NCBI RefSeq assembly: GCF_019279795.1
Contig: NC_056750.1
Coordinates: 829,347,519 to 829,411,518 of the forward strand
DNA: 64,000 nucleotides
Source of the DNA: Protopterus annectens
Taxonomy: Eukaryota > Chordata > Ceratodontiformes > Protopteridae
Direction: 5' to 3'
In this document: piece after piece, positions 31,036 through 44,827 of the stretch
Numbering within the stretch: position 1 is the stretch's first letter
How the letters are laid out: the number at the start of each line of letters is the position of its first letter
The notes under the pieces: model-generated
Told to the model about the DNA's origin: nothing
The model's database searches: none
Seen by the model: only the letters and a program-made list of their open reading frames with translations
Program-made: the position numbers and the translations under genes

Positions 31036-33935
31036 ATTCACAGGTTCATAGGTGTGTACTAGGTTAATTGCCCTGGAGCCTTTACAAGCCTAGCCCATAG
31101 GATTACCCTGGCATCGTGCCACCCAACCTTGTTTCCCAGTGCCTCTGTCAAATAGAGCCACTGGAGTGATCCCTGGGGTGAATTTTCTATTTCCCATCCA
31201 CTCATCAAGATTTCTCTTGAGGAGGGCCAGTAACATGCTCTGCTTGACATGTATAGGAAGTCTATTCCATAGCATGGGCAGTCTCTGGATTATGAACCTG
31301 TCCCTCCAGCATGTTCTGTTGATTGTGGTAATGAGGTTGAGGTCTCTGGAGCGTGTGGTGCGGAGGGATTGGGATTTCTTTTGATGTAGCATTTCTAACA
31401 GAGCTGGGTCAGACATGGATTTGTAAGTCAAGCAGAGATCGCCTCTAAGAAGGCGATATGAGACAGAGAATAGTTGGAGTTTTTTGAGTCTGTCCATACA
31501 GGACAAGTGTTTAAGGCCTAGGATTCTCTCTGTGAGGTACTTTTGCAGCCTCTCCAGTTGTTGCAGTTGTCTAGTGAGGTACATGCCAAATGGGCCATTG
31601 TACTCGATGATTGGCCTAATGAGGAAAGAGTAGAGGGAGACAATGACCTCTTTCTTCCTGGATGCAAAACTCTTAGTAATGAGATATGCCACATAGAAGG
31701 ACTTTCTGACCACAGTGGCAATGTGGTGGCCAAAAGAGAGGTTGCTGTCAACCTGTGTTCCTAGATCTCTTATAACACCTTCTGTGTTCAGTGGACTACC
31801 ATTGATGTGGTAATTCAGGGGAACTGGGTTTTCCCAAGGGGGGGATGATGACACATTTTTTGGCATTGAGCTTAAGGCCATGGTTCTGCCACCAGTTGTT
31901 GGTCTCATTGAGGCCTTTCTGTAGGATGTCAACATTACTTGGGGAGTTAATAATAGCTCCCAACTTGCAATCATCTGCGAACTTTGTCAGACAGAGTCCC
32001 TTCATGTTGGCCTGGACTTCAGAGAAGTAGATACCAAACAGGAGAGGACCCAGGACTGAACCCTGTGGGACTCCACTTGTGACTGGTCGACAGTCTGATT
32101 TGGAGTCAGCTGCTTTCATACTGTGGGTTCTATCTGTGAGCCAGTTTGCAACCCACCTAGTGATATAAGGTTTGATGCCTAGCTTAGTGATTTTTTTCTA
32201 TGATTCCTGAGCTGGGAATGGTATCAAAGGCCTTGGCCAGATCAAGGTAGGCTGTATGAAACTCCTTGCCTTCATCCAGAGCTCTGGTGACTGACTCAAA
32301 TAAGTCAACCAAGTTGAGCAGGCATGATCTACCCTTCACAGAACCAAACTGTGTAGGATCCAGAGTTTGGAGATTCCCTATGTCCTTGTTTATTAGGTCC
32401 ATGATGATGTGTTCCATAGCTTTGCATATCAGACTCGTCAGGCTAATAGGGCGGTAGTTCCCAGGGTCTGTAGTCACTCCTCCCTTGTAAAGAGGGATGA
32501 CTGTAGCAGTGTGCCATTCAGCAGGGACAAAGCCTGATGTGATGCTGTGATTGAACAGAGCAGACAGGTGAGGTGCCAGTTTACTCTGTAGTTCATGTAG
32601 AACACAGCCGAGGATATTGTCAGGTGCCATAGAAGCTGTATTCTTGGCCTTGGACAGTGCTGTTTTACCTGTGCAGCAGTAATACTGGGTGCCTGGCAAT
32701 CTACTGGTATTGTGATTGGCCCTTTGAGGGGGTGAAGTTTGCACTGAATCTGTTGGCCAGTATATTGGCAATATCTGTTGGCTCGGTATAGGAGGTACCA
32801 TTGTGCAGTAGCTCAGAGCAAATCTAGGTATTGGCATGGAGATTCTTTACATAACTATAGAAGGCTTTGTGGTTGTCTTTACTATCTGCTGCAATTCTGT
32901 TTTCATAGCTAGCTTTAGAGGATTTGATGAGGGATTTCAACATTTTGTTGAGGCTGATAAGGGAGTTTTTCCCATCTTGGGACTTCACCTTATTCCACAT
33001 CAGTTTCCCCCTTCTGTTGCAGTGTTTGTTTATGACAGGGGACCACCAGATTGGCTTCCTTTTTTTTGAGGAGAGCATCTTGGTTCTATTGGGTATGGCG
33101 AGATCCATGCATTTGTGTATGTGTTCAAACAGTGCATTGGTGGATGATTCAGCAGTCATGCAACTATTCTCCATTTGCATGGGTGCCGTGAAGTTAGCCA
33201 CCTCTGTTTTTAGGAGCCCAAAGTTAGCTTTGAAGAAGTTTTTCATGGTGGTTACCTTTTGGGGGGTGGGTGGGAGGGATGTGGATTTCCAAGGTGATTA
33301 GTTTGTGGTCAGATCTAAACAGTGAGGAGTTGACTATTGGTGTACAGCAATGGTTGCTCATGTTAGTAATGACCAGGTCAAGGATGTTGCTACCTGTAGT
33401 GGGGGTAAGAACGAGCTGGTCCAGGGCACTGAAATTAATGAATTCCAGAAAGCATTGGGCAAGTGTATTGGTACATGAGTAGTTTTCCCAGTTAATGAAG
33501 GGGTAGTTGAAGTTGCCCAGTATGAGAGTGTTAGGTTGGACCTAATATTCTCCAGGGTGCTTAGGAACGTGGAGTGTGAGTCTTGGGACATGTTTGGGGA
33601 CCTATAGCAGGCTATGACCTGAATCGCTGTCTTACCCAATGTTAGCTGCACCTGAAGTATCTCAGATGCATTATGTTAGGCTACCAGTCTGGAGGTATGC
33701 ACATCCTTTATGAATATGGAAACACCACCGTCTTTTGATCTTCAGTCCATGTTCTGGGGCCAAAAGGTGTGGAATGAGTTATAGCCTGGTAGTGCAGGGG
33801 TGCTTTCTTCTGGCTTGAACCAGGTCTCTGTTACAGCACAAATGTCGATGTTCTCCATTTTAAGGAGTGCTTTGAGTGAGTGCATTTTGAGATTTAGACT
33901 TCTAGCACTGAGCAGCATGACCCTCAGATTGCATT
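31036..33935 (-). mobile_element. CR1-clade LINE, 5'-truncated, near-complete ORF2
   Basis: The 3' tail (TTCATAGGTGTG on the plus strand) is at 31042, and the copy ends at 33935 in the first codons of the endonuclease. Read from the minus strand it holds the whole order endonuclease, RT and C-terminal domain. Frame changes break it at several places. It is closest to the 44.8-46.5 kb copy and belongs to a slightly different subfamily from the 24-28 kb copy, judging by shared differences such as LITTINRTCWRDRF and IHVKQSM. Confidence 0.9.
31090..33930 (-). pseudogene. CR1 ORF2 (endonuclease/RT), broken
   Basis: Blocks on the minus strand, N to C: QLTLGKTAIQVIACYRSP (endonuclease, about 33651), KKRKPIWWSPVINK (about 33070), YRPISLTSLICKAMEHIIMD, GSVKGRSCLLNL and AYLDLAKAFDTIP (RT, 32480-32200), GVPQGSVLGPLLFGIYFSE and LTKFADDCKLGAI (32090-31950), VIRDLGTQVDSNLSFGHHIA, IRPIIEYNGPFGMYLTRQL, LLRGDLCLTYKSMSDPALLE and LPIHVKQSM (31800-31200). 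The catalytic FADD is intact, but the frame is interrupted several times. Confidence 0.9.
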
Positions 33936-36302
33936 TGTTTGTAGTTGTTAGTTATTCTATCAACTTTGAAGTTTGGAAGTGCAATACTAAAAATCTGTCC
34001 CTATTTTTCGGCCTTTGTCCCCCCATTATGCATGCCTTTGTCCCCATATTTTGCTCACAGATGGTGACAGATATGTTTGAATTTCATTCTACTATGTCTA
34101 TGTGACATTTATGGCAAATATGTCCCGATTACTAGTTTATGTCCCTGCTTTATGTTGGCCTTTGTGGAAATATGTTGCCCTGACAGATTCTATGGAACCT
34201 TGGTGGTCATTGTGGCATTGCGTGCAAATCTTTGTTTTACATGGAATTGATATCTGCATTCACTTACATGGTTTCCTGGCCAGCAACACTGCTGCCAGCC
34301 ATGAAACCTAGCTTATGGGCATCACACTTCGTTAATATGCATTGTGTACCATGTGTAGGTTCTACGCAAAGCATACATGGAGTTTACTGAATCCTGTGGT
34401 AAGTCTTGCACTTGGGATATCTTTGACAAGTGTATGCTTTTCCAGTGTCAGAGCATTATTGTAACACTCGGTGCACTGCAACAGCATTATTGAACAGTTA
34501 TGACATGCAAATATTGCATGAAGAGTTCTTGAGTTCCCAGATGTTTTATACAGGCAACTTTAATATGCATATTATGGGCTTTTGATTAGGTCTGGCCTTT
34601 CTAAGTTGAAATTAGTTTTGAAAATTCAAGGGAGTGCACATTTTGACCTTCTAATGCATAATATAGTTTTAATCCACTGAATGACTGACAAGTCCAGTGC
34701 GACCCAAAGGCATTGTCTATGAAACTGATTATTGAAAAGTCTCTTTCTGAGGTTCCCCCTTGTGGAAAGGAATCTATGCATTTTGGTACAGTCACTTGTA
34801 TTCTGTGTGTTCTGCATATCGAGTAGAACAATTGTGGTACCTAATTTATGTTCATCTGTACTTTGTTTAATAATGTTAGTCATAAGATATATTATTTGAA
34901 GACTTGGCTTTAATAGGAAAAGCTATATTAAATAAAATCACAAAGTAAATTTAGTATACAGTGACGTTGTATAAAATAAGTAAAATAAATTAATTTATTA
35001 TACAGTCACACAGATGATCAGCATAACCTAATTTATAGGTAAATATATACAGAAAGTAAACACAGAGCAAGTACTATATAGCAACTCCACCTCATTTCTT
35101 TCAGTAGCTAGAAAAGGTGTTGATGTCTGCTGAGTACAGCATTCAATCCAATAACAAAAAAACTAGATTTTACGCTTGGTGCAGCACAATTAGTTTGATG
35201 CTCAAAGAGGATTAGTTAGGGCCGGAAGAAGCATCATTAAGGAGTAGTTTAATCATAGAAATGTGTCTTGAGCCAAGGTTTAGAGTGTATGACTTTGTGT
35301 CTTGGATTTATACCAGAGTTCTTTTTTTTTTTTCTAGTTTGACACTAGTTTTATTAGAAATGGGAAAAGAGACCAAGTGGAGCATAAGAACATTTCTGTA
35401 GGATAACAGCCAAATTTCTTTGATGCAATGCATCATAAACAAGTGGATGAATCAGGTAAATTCTTAACATAGTAAGTGCTTCATCCCTTTAAAGTGCCCT
35501 TGGAAAACTTTGAATAAATGGTTTAACTCTATGATTATTATAAATGGAGATGTTGAACTCTCCTTGACAAGAATGTAGTTTTCCAATTTCTTTATTAAAG
35601 GGCTCTGCACTTTAGGTCAGACCAATCAGTCACTCTCTGTTTACAGGATAGAGGATCGCTTTCCAAAAGGGCACAGATAGAAAGGCAATAACTGAGGCAT
35701 CCCTTCATTCTTTCCAGAGTAAAGTACTCCAGCTGTTGTAAGTAGTAATTTATGTTAGCTACTATTTAAGTCAGGGGCGCTGCTGATGTTCATATACATT
35801 AGCTGAGCTACATCTGTATTTCCCAAGAGCTTAAAGAGGGTTTTGCTCAGACCACTTCACATTCTTTACATTAATACTCTTAAAATAAATAAATCAAAAT
35901 AAAGCAGAGTAATTACCAGTTAACCCTGACATTGTCATCTGCACTGAAGTGCAAAGTATGCAGTACTGATAATCATCAAAGCAATGATGTCTGGTTTTGA
36001 ACCAAAGTGTATGATAAACTTAACAATGTACACATGTAATGCACATTTTAAAGCAGTTTTGCACAGGCTGTTTCTTATGATAATGTTTTAAAATGTGCAT
36101 GTAATTGTTAGAAGCCTACAACATTTGAAAGGGAGCATTGCCTTAGTAATCTCTGATTGTATCCTGTCTTACTGTACACAAAAGAAAAACATTGCATGTT
36201 AGAAACAAGCAATATGAACAGCTTTACTTAATGCTATAGTAAAACAATAAGTTATGAATGATGCTGAAATTAAAAGATCCATCCTCAACCCTTTTCCCAT
36301 TT
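33936..36302. other. No recognised gene or repeat
   Basis: About 2.4 kb of AT-rich non-coding DNA. I see no family motif, clear tandem repeat or convincing ORF. Confidence 0.55.
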
Positions 36303-36575
36303 TGCACATGGGTCGGGGTGTCACTTCAACAGTGACAATCATCTGGAGCCAAGGTTTACACTGTCAGGTGGCTAGCCCTGCCACAGTAGTTCATTCATAC
36401 CACTCACATGTCCAATCCACCTACTGCATCTGTTTGGAATGTGGGTGGAAACCAGAGCAAACCTACATGACTGCAGGAAGGACTTGCAGACTCTTCACAG
36501 AAGACACCCCAGCCGAGAATAGAACTGGAAAACCTCTTGCTGTGAGACAACAACACTAACCACTGCAACACTGTG
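36303..36575 (-). mobile_element. tRNA-derived SINE, same family as 16.1 kb
   Basis: On the minus strand GTGGTTAGTGTTGTTGTCTC, CACAGCAAGAGG and CCAGTTCTATTC give the tRNA-like head, followed by GGGGTGTCTTCTGTG, GAGTCTGCAAGTC, TTTGCTCTGGTTTCCACCC and AGGTGGATTGGAC. It is more complete at its 3' half than the 16.1-kb copy and moderately diverged. Confidence 0.75.
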
Positions 36576-39500
36576 GGTGAAAGTAAAAGATTTCTGATTC
36601 ACATTTTAGATACTATTGTCTTACTTTTTTATCTAGCTTCTAGCTGACTATTGAATCTAATATTTTCTTGGAACTATTTTCTGTATATGTTTTCTGCTTT
36701 GTTCTGTGTACTAAGAACAGGCTAGGTGACAAGATTCTGACTTTTTCTACACCTTGTGAGAATTTACAAGTATTGATAGTTTATAGGTTCTTACAATTTA
36801 AGCTTGCAGCCAAAGATACCATCAAAAAGCTCAACCACATCCCACAATACAACAGAAAACTAACAATTTCTCTCCATTAAATACATTTCCTCATGTATCC
36901 CAGGTGGAGATTTGCCTTCAACCATCCAGTCATTCACATTAGTTTTAAAGGTTGCATTGTAATAAACCGGTCCTGGAAAACATTTTGCCTTAAAGGATAT
37001 ATTAGGTTTATTTAAATGGGAGAAGTGAAAATAGATTTCATATAGCAGACAGGGTTAAAACAACAAAATAAAGTCCATCACTTTTAAACTAAAGGATTAC
37101 TTACAGTTGCCTAATAGATCTTATCATATACGAGTTTGGCTGTGTTCCACTCAACACCTCCCTTCTCTTTTCGGGATTCAGGAATATCTTCCACAATCAC
37201 ATGGATGGCTTCCAGCCTGAATCCACCTTTCAGAGTCAGCTTAACCAGAGACTACTCAACACAATTCTTTCTTGAACCAGCACTTTGGAAGGCAGAATGG
37301 CATCCATTCCTTGTTTAGGCCTGCCTGCCTGTTCTGTCTTGGTCCTAAACGTATTGTGTTTCCTGCCACGCCTAATAACTTTATCTTCTAAAGGTGGCTG
37401 TTTTTTTTTAGCTTTCATGTTTTTAGGTGCTCATCTATTTGGGCATCACAAAATGCATCCTTTGATTTTCTGTAGATTCAGGACGTCAGGAGCAGAAAAG
37501 TTCATTATTCTATTTTGCTAAGCTTTCATAAAAGAATCAATGCCATCTGTTTGTAGAATAGCATATTTTCTTGTAGTTGACAGCAACAAGGAAGTTTTCC
37601 CTCCATGAATGCAATACAACAAGAATAGGGAAAGGTGATAGGAACTTGTTAGTATGGCAATCAACCTGATTAGTGACATCAAACTTTGAGTGTAACGTAT
37701 ACCATGTTAATTACTTTAATTCTGACAATGTTACAATAAACATTGGTGGAGCTTAAGGAATGAAATTTAATGTGCAAACCCTTCCATGCAAAATACTCTA
37801 ACTTGTTGATGAAACTGTTTTTTTTTTTTTTTTGTTAAACTAATGGAATGGAATCTGTAAAAATACATTGGCTTTTAGTTTTAGTCATCACCAGCACAAG
37901 TGTTGTTGTAAGTTGTGCAATTCCATACATGAAGAGTAACATGCTTAGTAAATATTGAGTAGTTTGATATGTGAAAGTTGACTTTAAAATGCAGTTGCAG
38001 AACTGATTTAGCAGTTTATAAGGTTCAAACCCTGTTTTTTGGAGACTTAGTATGTCTCATACTACAAAGTGTACTTGGAGAAGCAGTGTCCTCTCAGTAT
38101 GAAACCATACCTTTACCATGTATCAAAGTATTTTACAGAATTCTGAGTTGCACATGGGCTGAAACTTTTTAAACCGAGCAATACATCTGGGCATGACACA
38201 CTAGCATGCCAGAGAAGCTCTGTTATTTGTTATGTTCTCATCTGGTTTCAACCTGCATACTAGCCTCACATTCAGGTACACTGACTGCTATAGCTCCAAT
38301 GTGTCACCCACATAAAACAAATGAAGTTAATAATTAATATTTTAAACTGCAAGGTCAGGAAATAGAACTTTTATTCTAGCAAGTATAAAAATAAGTGAGA
38401 ACTACAAGTGTAAGAAATGTCTTAAGACTTGCAGTAAAGCTCTTAACAGAGCACATTCAGGATGGCAAACTATAATCAATTATTGCAAGGACTGCCACAG
38501 CAAGCACTTTGTTTTAGACATGTTTTCAAAGCTTCCTTTCAACTTTTTTTTGAGTCTTCAGACTCAGTTTGCTTGTGGCTTTTTTTTTTTTACAATATCA
38601 TATCTATTTCATATGAATAAATAGCACTTAGGATGAATTAAGCACAGCGAGGGAAACTGTAAAAACATAACTTCAATAAGTTTGATCTAGAAAAAAATTA
38701 ACCACACTCTTTATTATTTATGGGGCAAAAAAAAGAAAACATTAAGCCTGTAATGACACAACACCACAACACAGACTCATTTAGCAGTATAAAACCAATA
38801 CACAGTTTTGTGAATATACTTAGAAATGGCTATTTTAAAAGGTATTATAATGTTGTACCTTATTAATTAAAATGATGCCTGTGCTGTGATTATCATGACA
38901 ATTAATCCCCAACAAATTTTACCTATAATTATTTTATCAGGACTGGTGGTAGGTAAGTGCCAGGTGGCTTGCTACTTTATTTTAATTATTTTTTGCAACC
39001 ACTTTTCAATGTATCAGATATATTTCATAAAAAAAAAAAAAACTGTTGTGCTGTTGATAACCAGAACTATTAACACTGAAGGAAAGGCATGTACAAAATT
39101 ATAGCATATTTCACTTCATTGCAGAAAAGGAATTTATCAGCTACAGCTGGAAATTCATGAGAATGAGTTTATAGGCTGCTATGGTTTAGCTTGGAGGGAG
39201 CGCTGGCTTTTTTTTTTTTTTTTTATCTTGCCCACTTTTTTATAAGCAGCTCTGAAAGAGATTCCTATTGTCCATGCTGCCAGGTGGCTAGGCTCTGATA
39301 TGCAAATTAAAATAGAACTCAGTGACACCAGGTCTTCTTTTCTGAGCTTCTGGCATCATAGCACTTGGCCTCAGATCATCAGCAAAAGGTTAGCTTCAGA
39401 AAATGACTCCCTGTTTAGGAAGCACTTTTAATGGTTTGACTTTTTGCATCTGATTCTTGTCTTTAGCAGAGTGCAAAGAGCAGGTTATCAGCCGGGAGAG

Positions 39501-39811
39501 AAGTACTGAGTAAAACAATGAAATAAGAATTTCATAAAAGCAGAAAAGAGAGACGATGTGGATAGTATTCCCAGAATGAAGACAGTATGAATTTTAAAGA
39601 TGGTGCTAGATTCCTTGTTTTTCTGTTGTACTTTATTTACAGTGTTGGGTATTCAGACTAGACCTAAAGCCTGCTCTGTGGAAAAACTTTAAACAGAAGA
39701 AAGCAGTTGAACCAGAATCACACCTAAAATGTGCCATGCAAAATGTTGCTTTCACAAGAATTTGTCACAATATTCATTCTGCATTAAAATTGTGCTTTAT
39801 TTTACTGGTTA
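36576..39811. other. No recognised gene; several poly-T tracts
   Basis: About 3.2 kb of AT-rich DNA with T runs at about 37819-37834, 38580-38591 and 39209-39224 and an A run near 39031-39042. No coding or repeat family signal is visible. Short open frames have no motif. Confidence 0.55.
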
Positions 39812-42758
39812 AGGCTCTATAGTGCCTTTTTTAGGCAAGGTTCAAATGACAAATTCACCACCTTAACAGGTACAAGTAAGCAAAATCTGAGGGTAATACT
39901 ACTCCATGCTAGAAGTCTAAACCTCAAAATGCATTCACTCAAGGCACTCCTTAAAATAGAGAACATAGACATCTGTGCAGTGACAGAGACCTGGTTCAAG
40001 GCTGCAGAGTGCACCCCTGCATTACCAGGTTATAATTCATACCACACTTTTCGGCCACCTAACCTGGACTGAAACACTAAAGGATGAGGCGTGTCCATAT
40101 TCATTAAGGATATCCACACCTCCAGGCTAGTTGCTGAGCATAATGCATCCGAGATTACCCAAGTGCAACTAACTCTGGGCAAGACCACAATCCAAATTGT
40201 AACTTGCTACAGATCCCCTATCATGCCCCAGGATTCCCACTCCTCATTTCTTGATATACTGGAAAATATTAGGGTACAACCCAACACCCTAATAATGGGT
40301 GATTTCAACTACCCCACCATTAACTGGGAAAACTACTCATGTACCAACTCTTTTGCTCAACGTTTTCTGGAATTCATAAATTCCAATGCCTAGCATCAAC
40401 TTATCCACACACCCACCAGGGGCAGCCATATCCTAGACCTGGTCATTACCAACATGGGCGACCGGTGTTCCACACCAGAGGTCAATTCCTCATTGATCAG
40501 ATCTGACCACAAGCTAATCACCCTAGACATCCACATACCGCCCCCACCTCCCATTAGGGAAACCACCATAAAGAATTTCTCCAAAGCCAACTTCATGCTT
40601 CTTAAGACAGAAGTGGCAAACTTCACGACACCCATGCAGACGGACAATAGAGGTACGACTGCTGAATCCTATACAAATGCACTTTATAAGCACTTACATG
40701 AGTGCATGGATCGTGCTATCCCTAACAGAGCCAAGATGCTATCCTCCAAAAAAAGGAAACCAATCTGGTGGTCCCCTGCCATAAACAAACTCTAAAACAG
40801 AAGAAAGAAACTTGCAAAAAAAGAGTAAAATTTCATGATTGGAGGAACTCCCTGGTCAGCCTCAGTAATAAGCTGAGATCCCTCATAAAATCCTACAATG
40901 CAAGTTACAATAACAAAATCACCACTGATTCTAAAGACAACCACAAAGCATTCTATAGCTATGTCAAGAATCTCAATGGTAGCACTCAGATCTGCTCTGA
41001 GTTACAGCACAATGGCACTAAATATACAGAACCAACTGATATTGCCAACATCCTGGCAGATAGGTTCAGTGCTAACTTTACCCCCCTCTCACCCCTAAAG
41101 GACCCATCTCTATACCAGAAGAATGCAAAGTTCCTGTAATCATGGCTACACAGGTAAAAAACACACTCTCCAAAGCCAAGAACACAGAATCCATGGGACC
41201 TGACAACATCCCAGGATGAACTGGCATGCTACCTAAGCACCATGTTCAGTTATAGCCTCACCTCAGGCTTTGTGCCCACTGAATGGCACACAGCGACGGT
41301 TATCCCACTCCACAAAGGGGGAGCCACCAACGACCCTGGGAACTACTGCCCCATTAGCCTAACGAGTCTGGTCTGCAAGGCCATGGAATGTATCATCATG
41401 GATCTTATACACAAAGACATTGGTAATCTCCAAACTCTGGACCCCACCCAGGTTGGTTCGGGTTTGTAAAAGGCAGATCATGTCTTCTAAACCTGATAGA
41501 CTTCTTTGAAGCAGTAACCAAAGCAGGACACAAGGGTAAGGTGGTTCACACAGCCTATCTAGATCTCGCCAAGGCTTTTGACACCATCCCCCACTCTGGA
41601 ATATTAGATAAACTCACTAAACTAGGTATAAATCCCTATGTCACAAGATGGGCTGCCAGCTGGCTCACTGACAGAACCCACACTGTGAAAGTAACAGAGT
41701 CCGAATCCGACTTCAGACCAGTGACAAGTGGAATACCACAAGGTTCAGTCCTGGGTCCTCTCCAGTTTGGTATCTACTTTTCTGAAGTACAGGCTAACAC
41801 AGAAGGTCTTTGGCTAACGAAGTTCACAGATAACTGCAAACTAGGAGCCATAATCGAAACTCCTAATGATGTGGACATCCTACAAAAGGGCCTCACAGAG
41901 ACAGATGCCTGGTGTCAGAGCCATGGCCTCAAGCTCAATGCCAAAAAGTGCATTGTCATCCCCTTTGGTAAAAACTCTGTACCCATGAGCTACCACATAG
42001 GTGGTAGTCTACTTAACACTGAAAGTGTGATAAGAGACCTTGGGACACAGGTGGACAATAATCTCTCCTTTGATAATCACATCGCCACAGTAGTCAGGAA
42101 ATCCTTCTACGTGGCACATTTCATCACAAAAGGTTTCTCATCCAGAAAAAAATAGGTCATTGTTCCCTTCTAATCGTCACTCATTAGACCCATTGTAGAG
42201 TATGATGACCCTTTTGGTAAGTACCTCACAAGACAGCTACAACAACTGGAAAGGCGGCAGAAATACCTCACAAAGAGGATTACGGTCAGTAATCAAACAG
42301 ATGCCCTACGCAGACCGTCTAAAAAAACTCCAGCTTTATGCCGTCGCATATCGCCTACTCAGAAGTGATCTCTGACTAACATACAAAGCTATGTCAAACC
42401 CAGAGCTGCTGGACATGCTCCACTTAAAGAAATCCCAATCCCTCAGAGCTACGTGCTCTAGGGACCTAAACCTTGTCACTACAATAAACAGAACATGCTG
42501 GAGGGATAGATTCCTGTCCCAGAGACGTCCCATACTCTGGAACAAACTACCTATCTATATCAAACAAGGCTCCCCATTAGCACTCTTCAACAGAAATCTT
42601 GATGACTGGATAGGAAATACGAAATTCACTCTGGGGATCACCTCTGTGGCTCTGCTCGAATAATTTTCTTGGGTAGCGAAAGCCAGGGTACCTTTTTTGG
42701 CTAGGCTTATATAGGCCCCAGGGCCAATAGCCTAGTATCTACCTATGCACCTATGAAC
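39812..42758 (+). mobile_element. CR1-clade LINE, 5'-truncated, subfamily of the 24-28 kb copy
   Basis: The copy starts just before the FRQGSNDKFTT end of the esterase region and runs to a tail with ACCTATGCACCTATGAACC at about 42741-42758. It shares the VPIF-RQG, CRSPIMPQDS and GFSSRKK features and the GGCTAGGCTTATATAGGCCC 3' UTR block with the 23.8-27.9 kb copy. Frame changes and stops interrupt it. Confidence 0.9.
39838..42655 (+). pseudogene. CR1 ORF2 (endonuclease/RT), broken
   Basis: Endonuclease blocks: TETWFKA (about 39990), SIFIKDIHTSRLVAEHN, TCYRSPIMPQDS and IMGDFNYPTINWENYSC (about 40300, with the catalytic GDFNYP intact) and RSDHKLITLDIH. RT blocks: CPISLTSLVCKAMECI, YLDLAKAFDTIPHSGI (41560), GIPQGSVLGPLQFGIYFSE (41730) and LTKFTDNC (41816; the usual FADD is changed, so the RT would be inactive). 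C-terminal blocks: VIRDLGTQVDNNLSFDNHIA and TINRTCWRDRFLSQR. Several frame changes are present. Confidence 0.9.
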
Positions 42759-42884
42759 CTTTGTCTGTTGGGATAGTCAGATGTAAATGACTTAGTGTTT
42801 TTAATACCAGTCTAAGAAGTAATTTAAATAACTACTCCTTAAATGAACTGTTCAATACATTAAACAAGTCAGTTAAGTATATGC

Positions 42885-44230
42885 TGTTTATCTGCCATCA
42901 CGGTAAAAATTGTCAAAGGAGAGATTACTATCTACCTGGGTCCCCAGATCTCTTATTACCTCTTCTGTACTAGGGGGGATGCCGCCTATGTGGTAATTCA
43001 TGGGTGTTTTGTTTTTTCCAAATGGAATGACTATACATTTTTTGGCATTTAGCTTGAGGCCATGGCTTTGACACCAGGTATCTGTCTCAGTAAGGCCTTT
43101 TTGAAGGATGTCCATGTCAGCCGGAGAGTCAATTATGGCTCCCAGTTTGCAGTTATCGGCAAACTTGGTTAGCCATAATCCTCCTGCATTTGCCTGTACT
43201 TCTGAGAAATATATGCCGAACAGTAGGGGTCCCAGAACCGAGCCTTGCAGGACACCACTTGTGACTGGTTTAGAGTTGGACCTGGAGCTTGCTATTCTTA
43301 CTGTGTGAGTTCTGTATGTAAGCCAGTTGGCAGCCCATCTTGTGACGTAGGGGTTTATGTTCAGACTAGTGAGTTTTTCTATAATACCCGAGTGAGGAAT
43401 GGTGTTGAATGCCTTGGTGAGATCTTGATAGGCTGTGTGAACCACCTTTCCCTCGTCTGTGGCCTTGGTGACTGTCTTGAAGAAGTCAACCAGGTTTAGT
43501 AGGCATGATCTGCCCTTAACAAAGCCAAACTGGGTAAGGTCAAGTGTTTGGAGGTTCCCAATGTCTTTGTTAATGAGTTCCACGATGATGCACTCCATAG
43601 CCTTGCAGACCAGGCTAGTCAGGTTTATGGGGCAATAGTTACCAGGGTTAGTTGTGGCTCCTCCTTTGTGGAGCAGAATAACCGTTGCTGTGCACCATTC
43701 TATGAGCACGTAGCCTGTGGAGAGGCTGAGGTTGAACAGTGTGTTTAGGTGGGGGGTTAGTTTGTTCTATAGTTCGTGCAAGACGCAGCCTGGGATACCA
43801 TCTGGCCCCATTGATGCTGTGTTTTTGGCTTTTGAAAGGGCTGTTTTCACCTGTGCTTCTGTGATTTCCGGGACACTACACTTTTCCGGTATTGTTGTGG
43901 GCCCTTTTGAAGGTGAGAGGGAGGTGAAGTTTGCACTGAATCTATTTGCCAGGATGTTGGCAATATCAGTAAGTTCAGTATATTTTGTGCTATTTTGCAC
44001 TAGCTCAGAGCATATCTGTGAGTTGCCACTTAGATTCTTGACATAGCTAAAGAAGGCTTTGTGGTTATGTTTCGAATCCTTGGCTATTTTTCTTTCAAAG
44101 TTAGCCTTGGATAATTTTATGAGGGACCTTAGTTTCTTACTGATACTGATCAGGGATGTCTTCCCTTCTTGGGATTTGCTTTTTTTCTAAACTAGTTTCC
44201 TCCATCTGTTGTATAACCTGTTTTCCATGT
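42885..44230 (-). mobile_element. CR1-clade LINE, truncated at both ends
   Basis: The minus strand carries RT sequence only. It begins near 44230 in the KKRKLV-like region and stops at 42885 in NLSFDN, short of the normal 3' tail. Because LINE copies normally keep their 3' end, loss of the tail points to a later deletion or to breakage during insertion of the neighbouring copy. Confidence 0.85.
42890..44160 (-). pseudogene. CR1 reverse transcriptase segment
   Basis: One frame stays open from 43709 to 42888 on the minus strand. It shows YCPINLTSLVCKAMECIIVE, FGFVKGRSCLLNLVDFF, AYQDLTKAFNTIPHSGI (motif A altered), GVLQGSVLGPLLFGIYFSE, LTKFADNC (motif C altered) and LNAKKCIVIPFGKN. Upstream, 44000-43767 holds ANILANRFSANFTSLSP and STAKASMGPDGIPG-like sequence. 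Changes in motifs A and C make an active enzyme impossible. Confidence 0.88.
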
Positions 44231-44827
44231 CATAGTTCCATAGACTTAGGATAAGTTCAAAGAGACATGATGTTGTTACGTGTACTAGACCTTTGCTGGT
44301 GCCTTAATATGCTAACTACTGTATAAACTCTTCATTACTGACACAACTAAGGAAACTTTTAAATACTTTATGCAGCAGCACTGAGTGCCAAATGGCATTA
44401 CAATTCATTCAAAAACAGTCATTTTAAGCTCATAAGCATTGCTGTAATGGAATGTGACTTTACGGGATAAAGAAAGCCACACAATAACCAGGATCAGAGA
44501 GTAAACCACTAGCTTTGTGTAAACACAAAAACCAAGTTCAAATGACTCTGAAGAAAAGATAGAAAATTCATGGAAGGAGAGCATGTAAGGTGAACGCTAT
44601 GATTCATAAGCACACGAAAAATCTGAAAATGTGCCATGCAGTTATCTGCAAGTCATGCACATGAGACAATTAATTAATAAAATACTGAAGTAAGTTTTCT
44701 GAAGGTGAGGTGTCAGTGATAGCAAGAAGAAAGTGTAACAAGTAACAAAATATGCCAGGGAACTGGTAAACAACAGACATGGAGGAACAGCATTTCTTTT
44801 ACCAGTGAAGAGGAGGAAAGCTTAATG
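44231..44827. other. No recognised gene or repeat
   Basis: About 600 bp of AT-rich non-coding sequence between two CR1 copies. Confidence 0.5.
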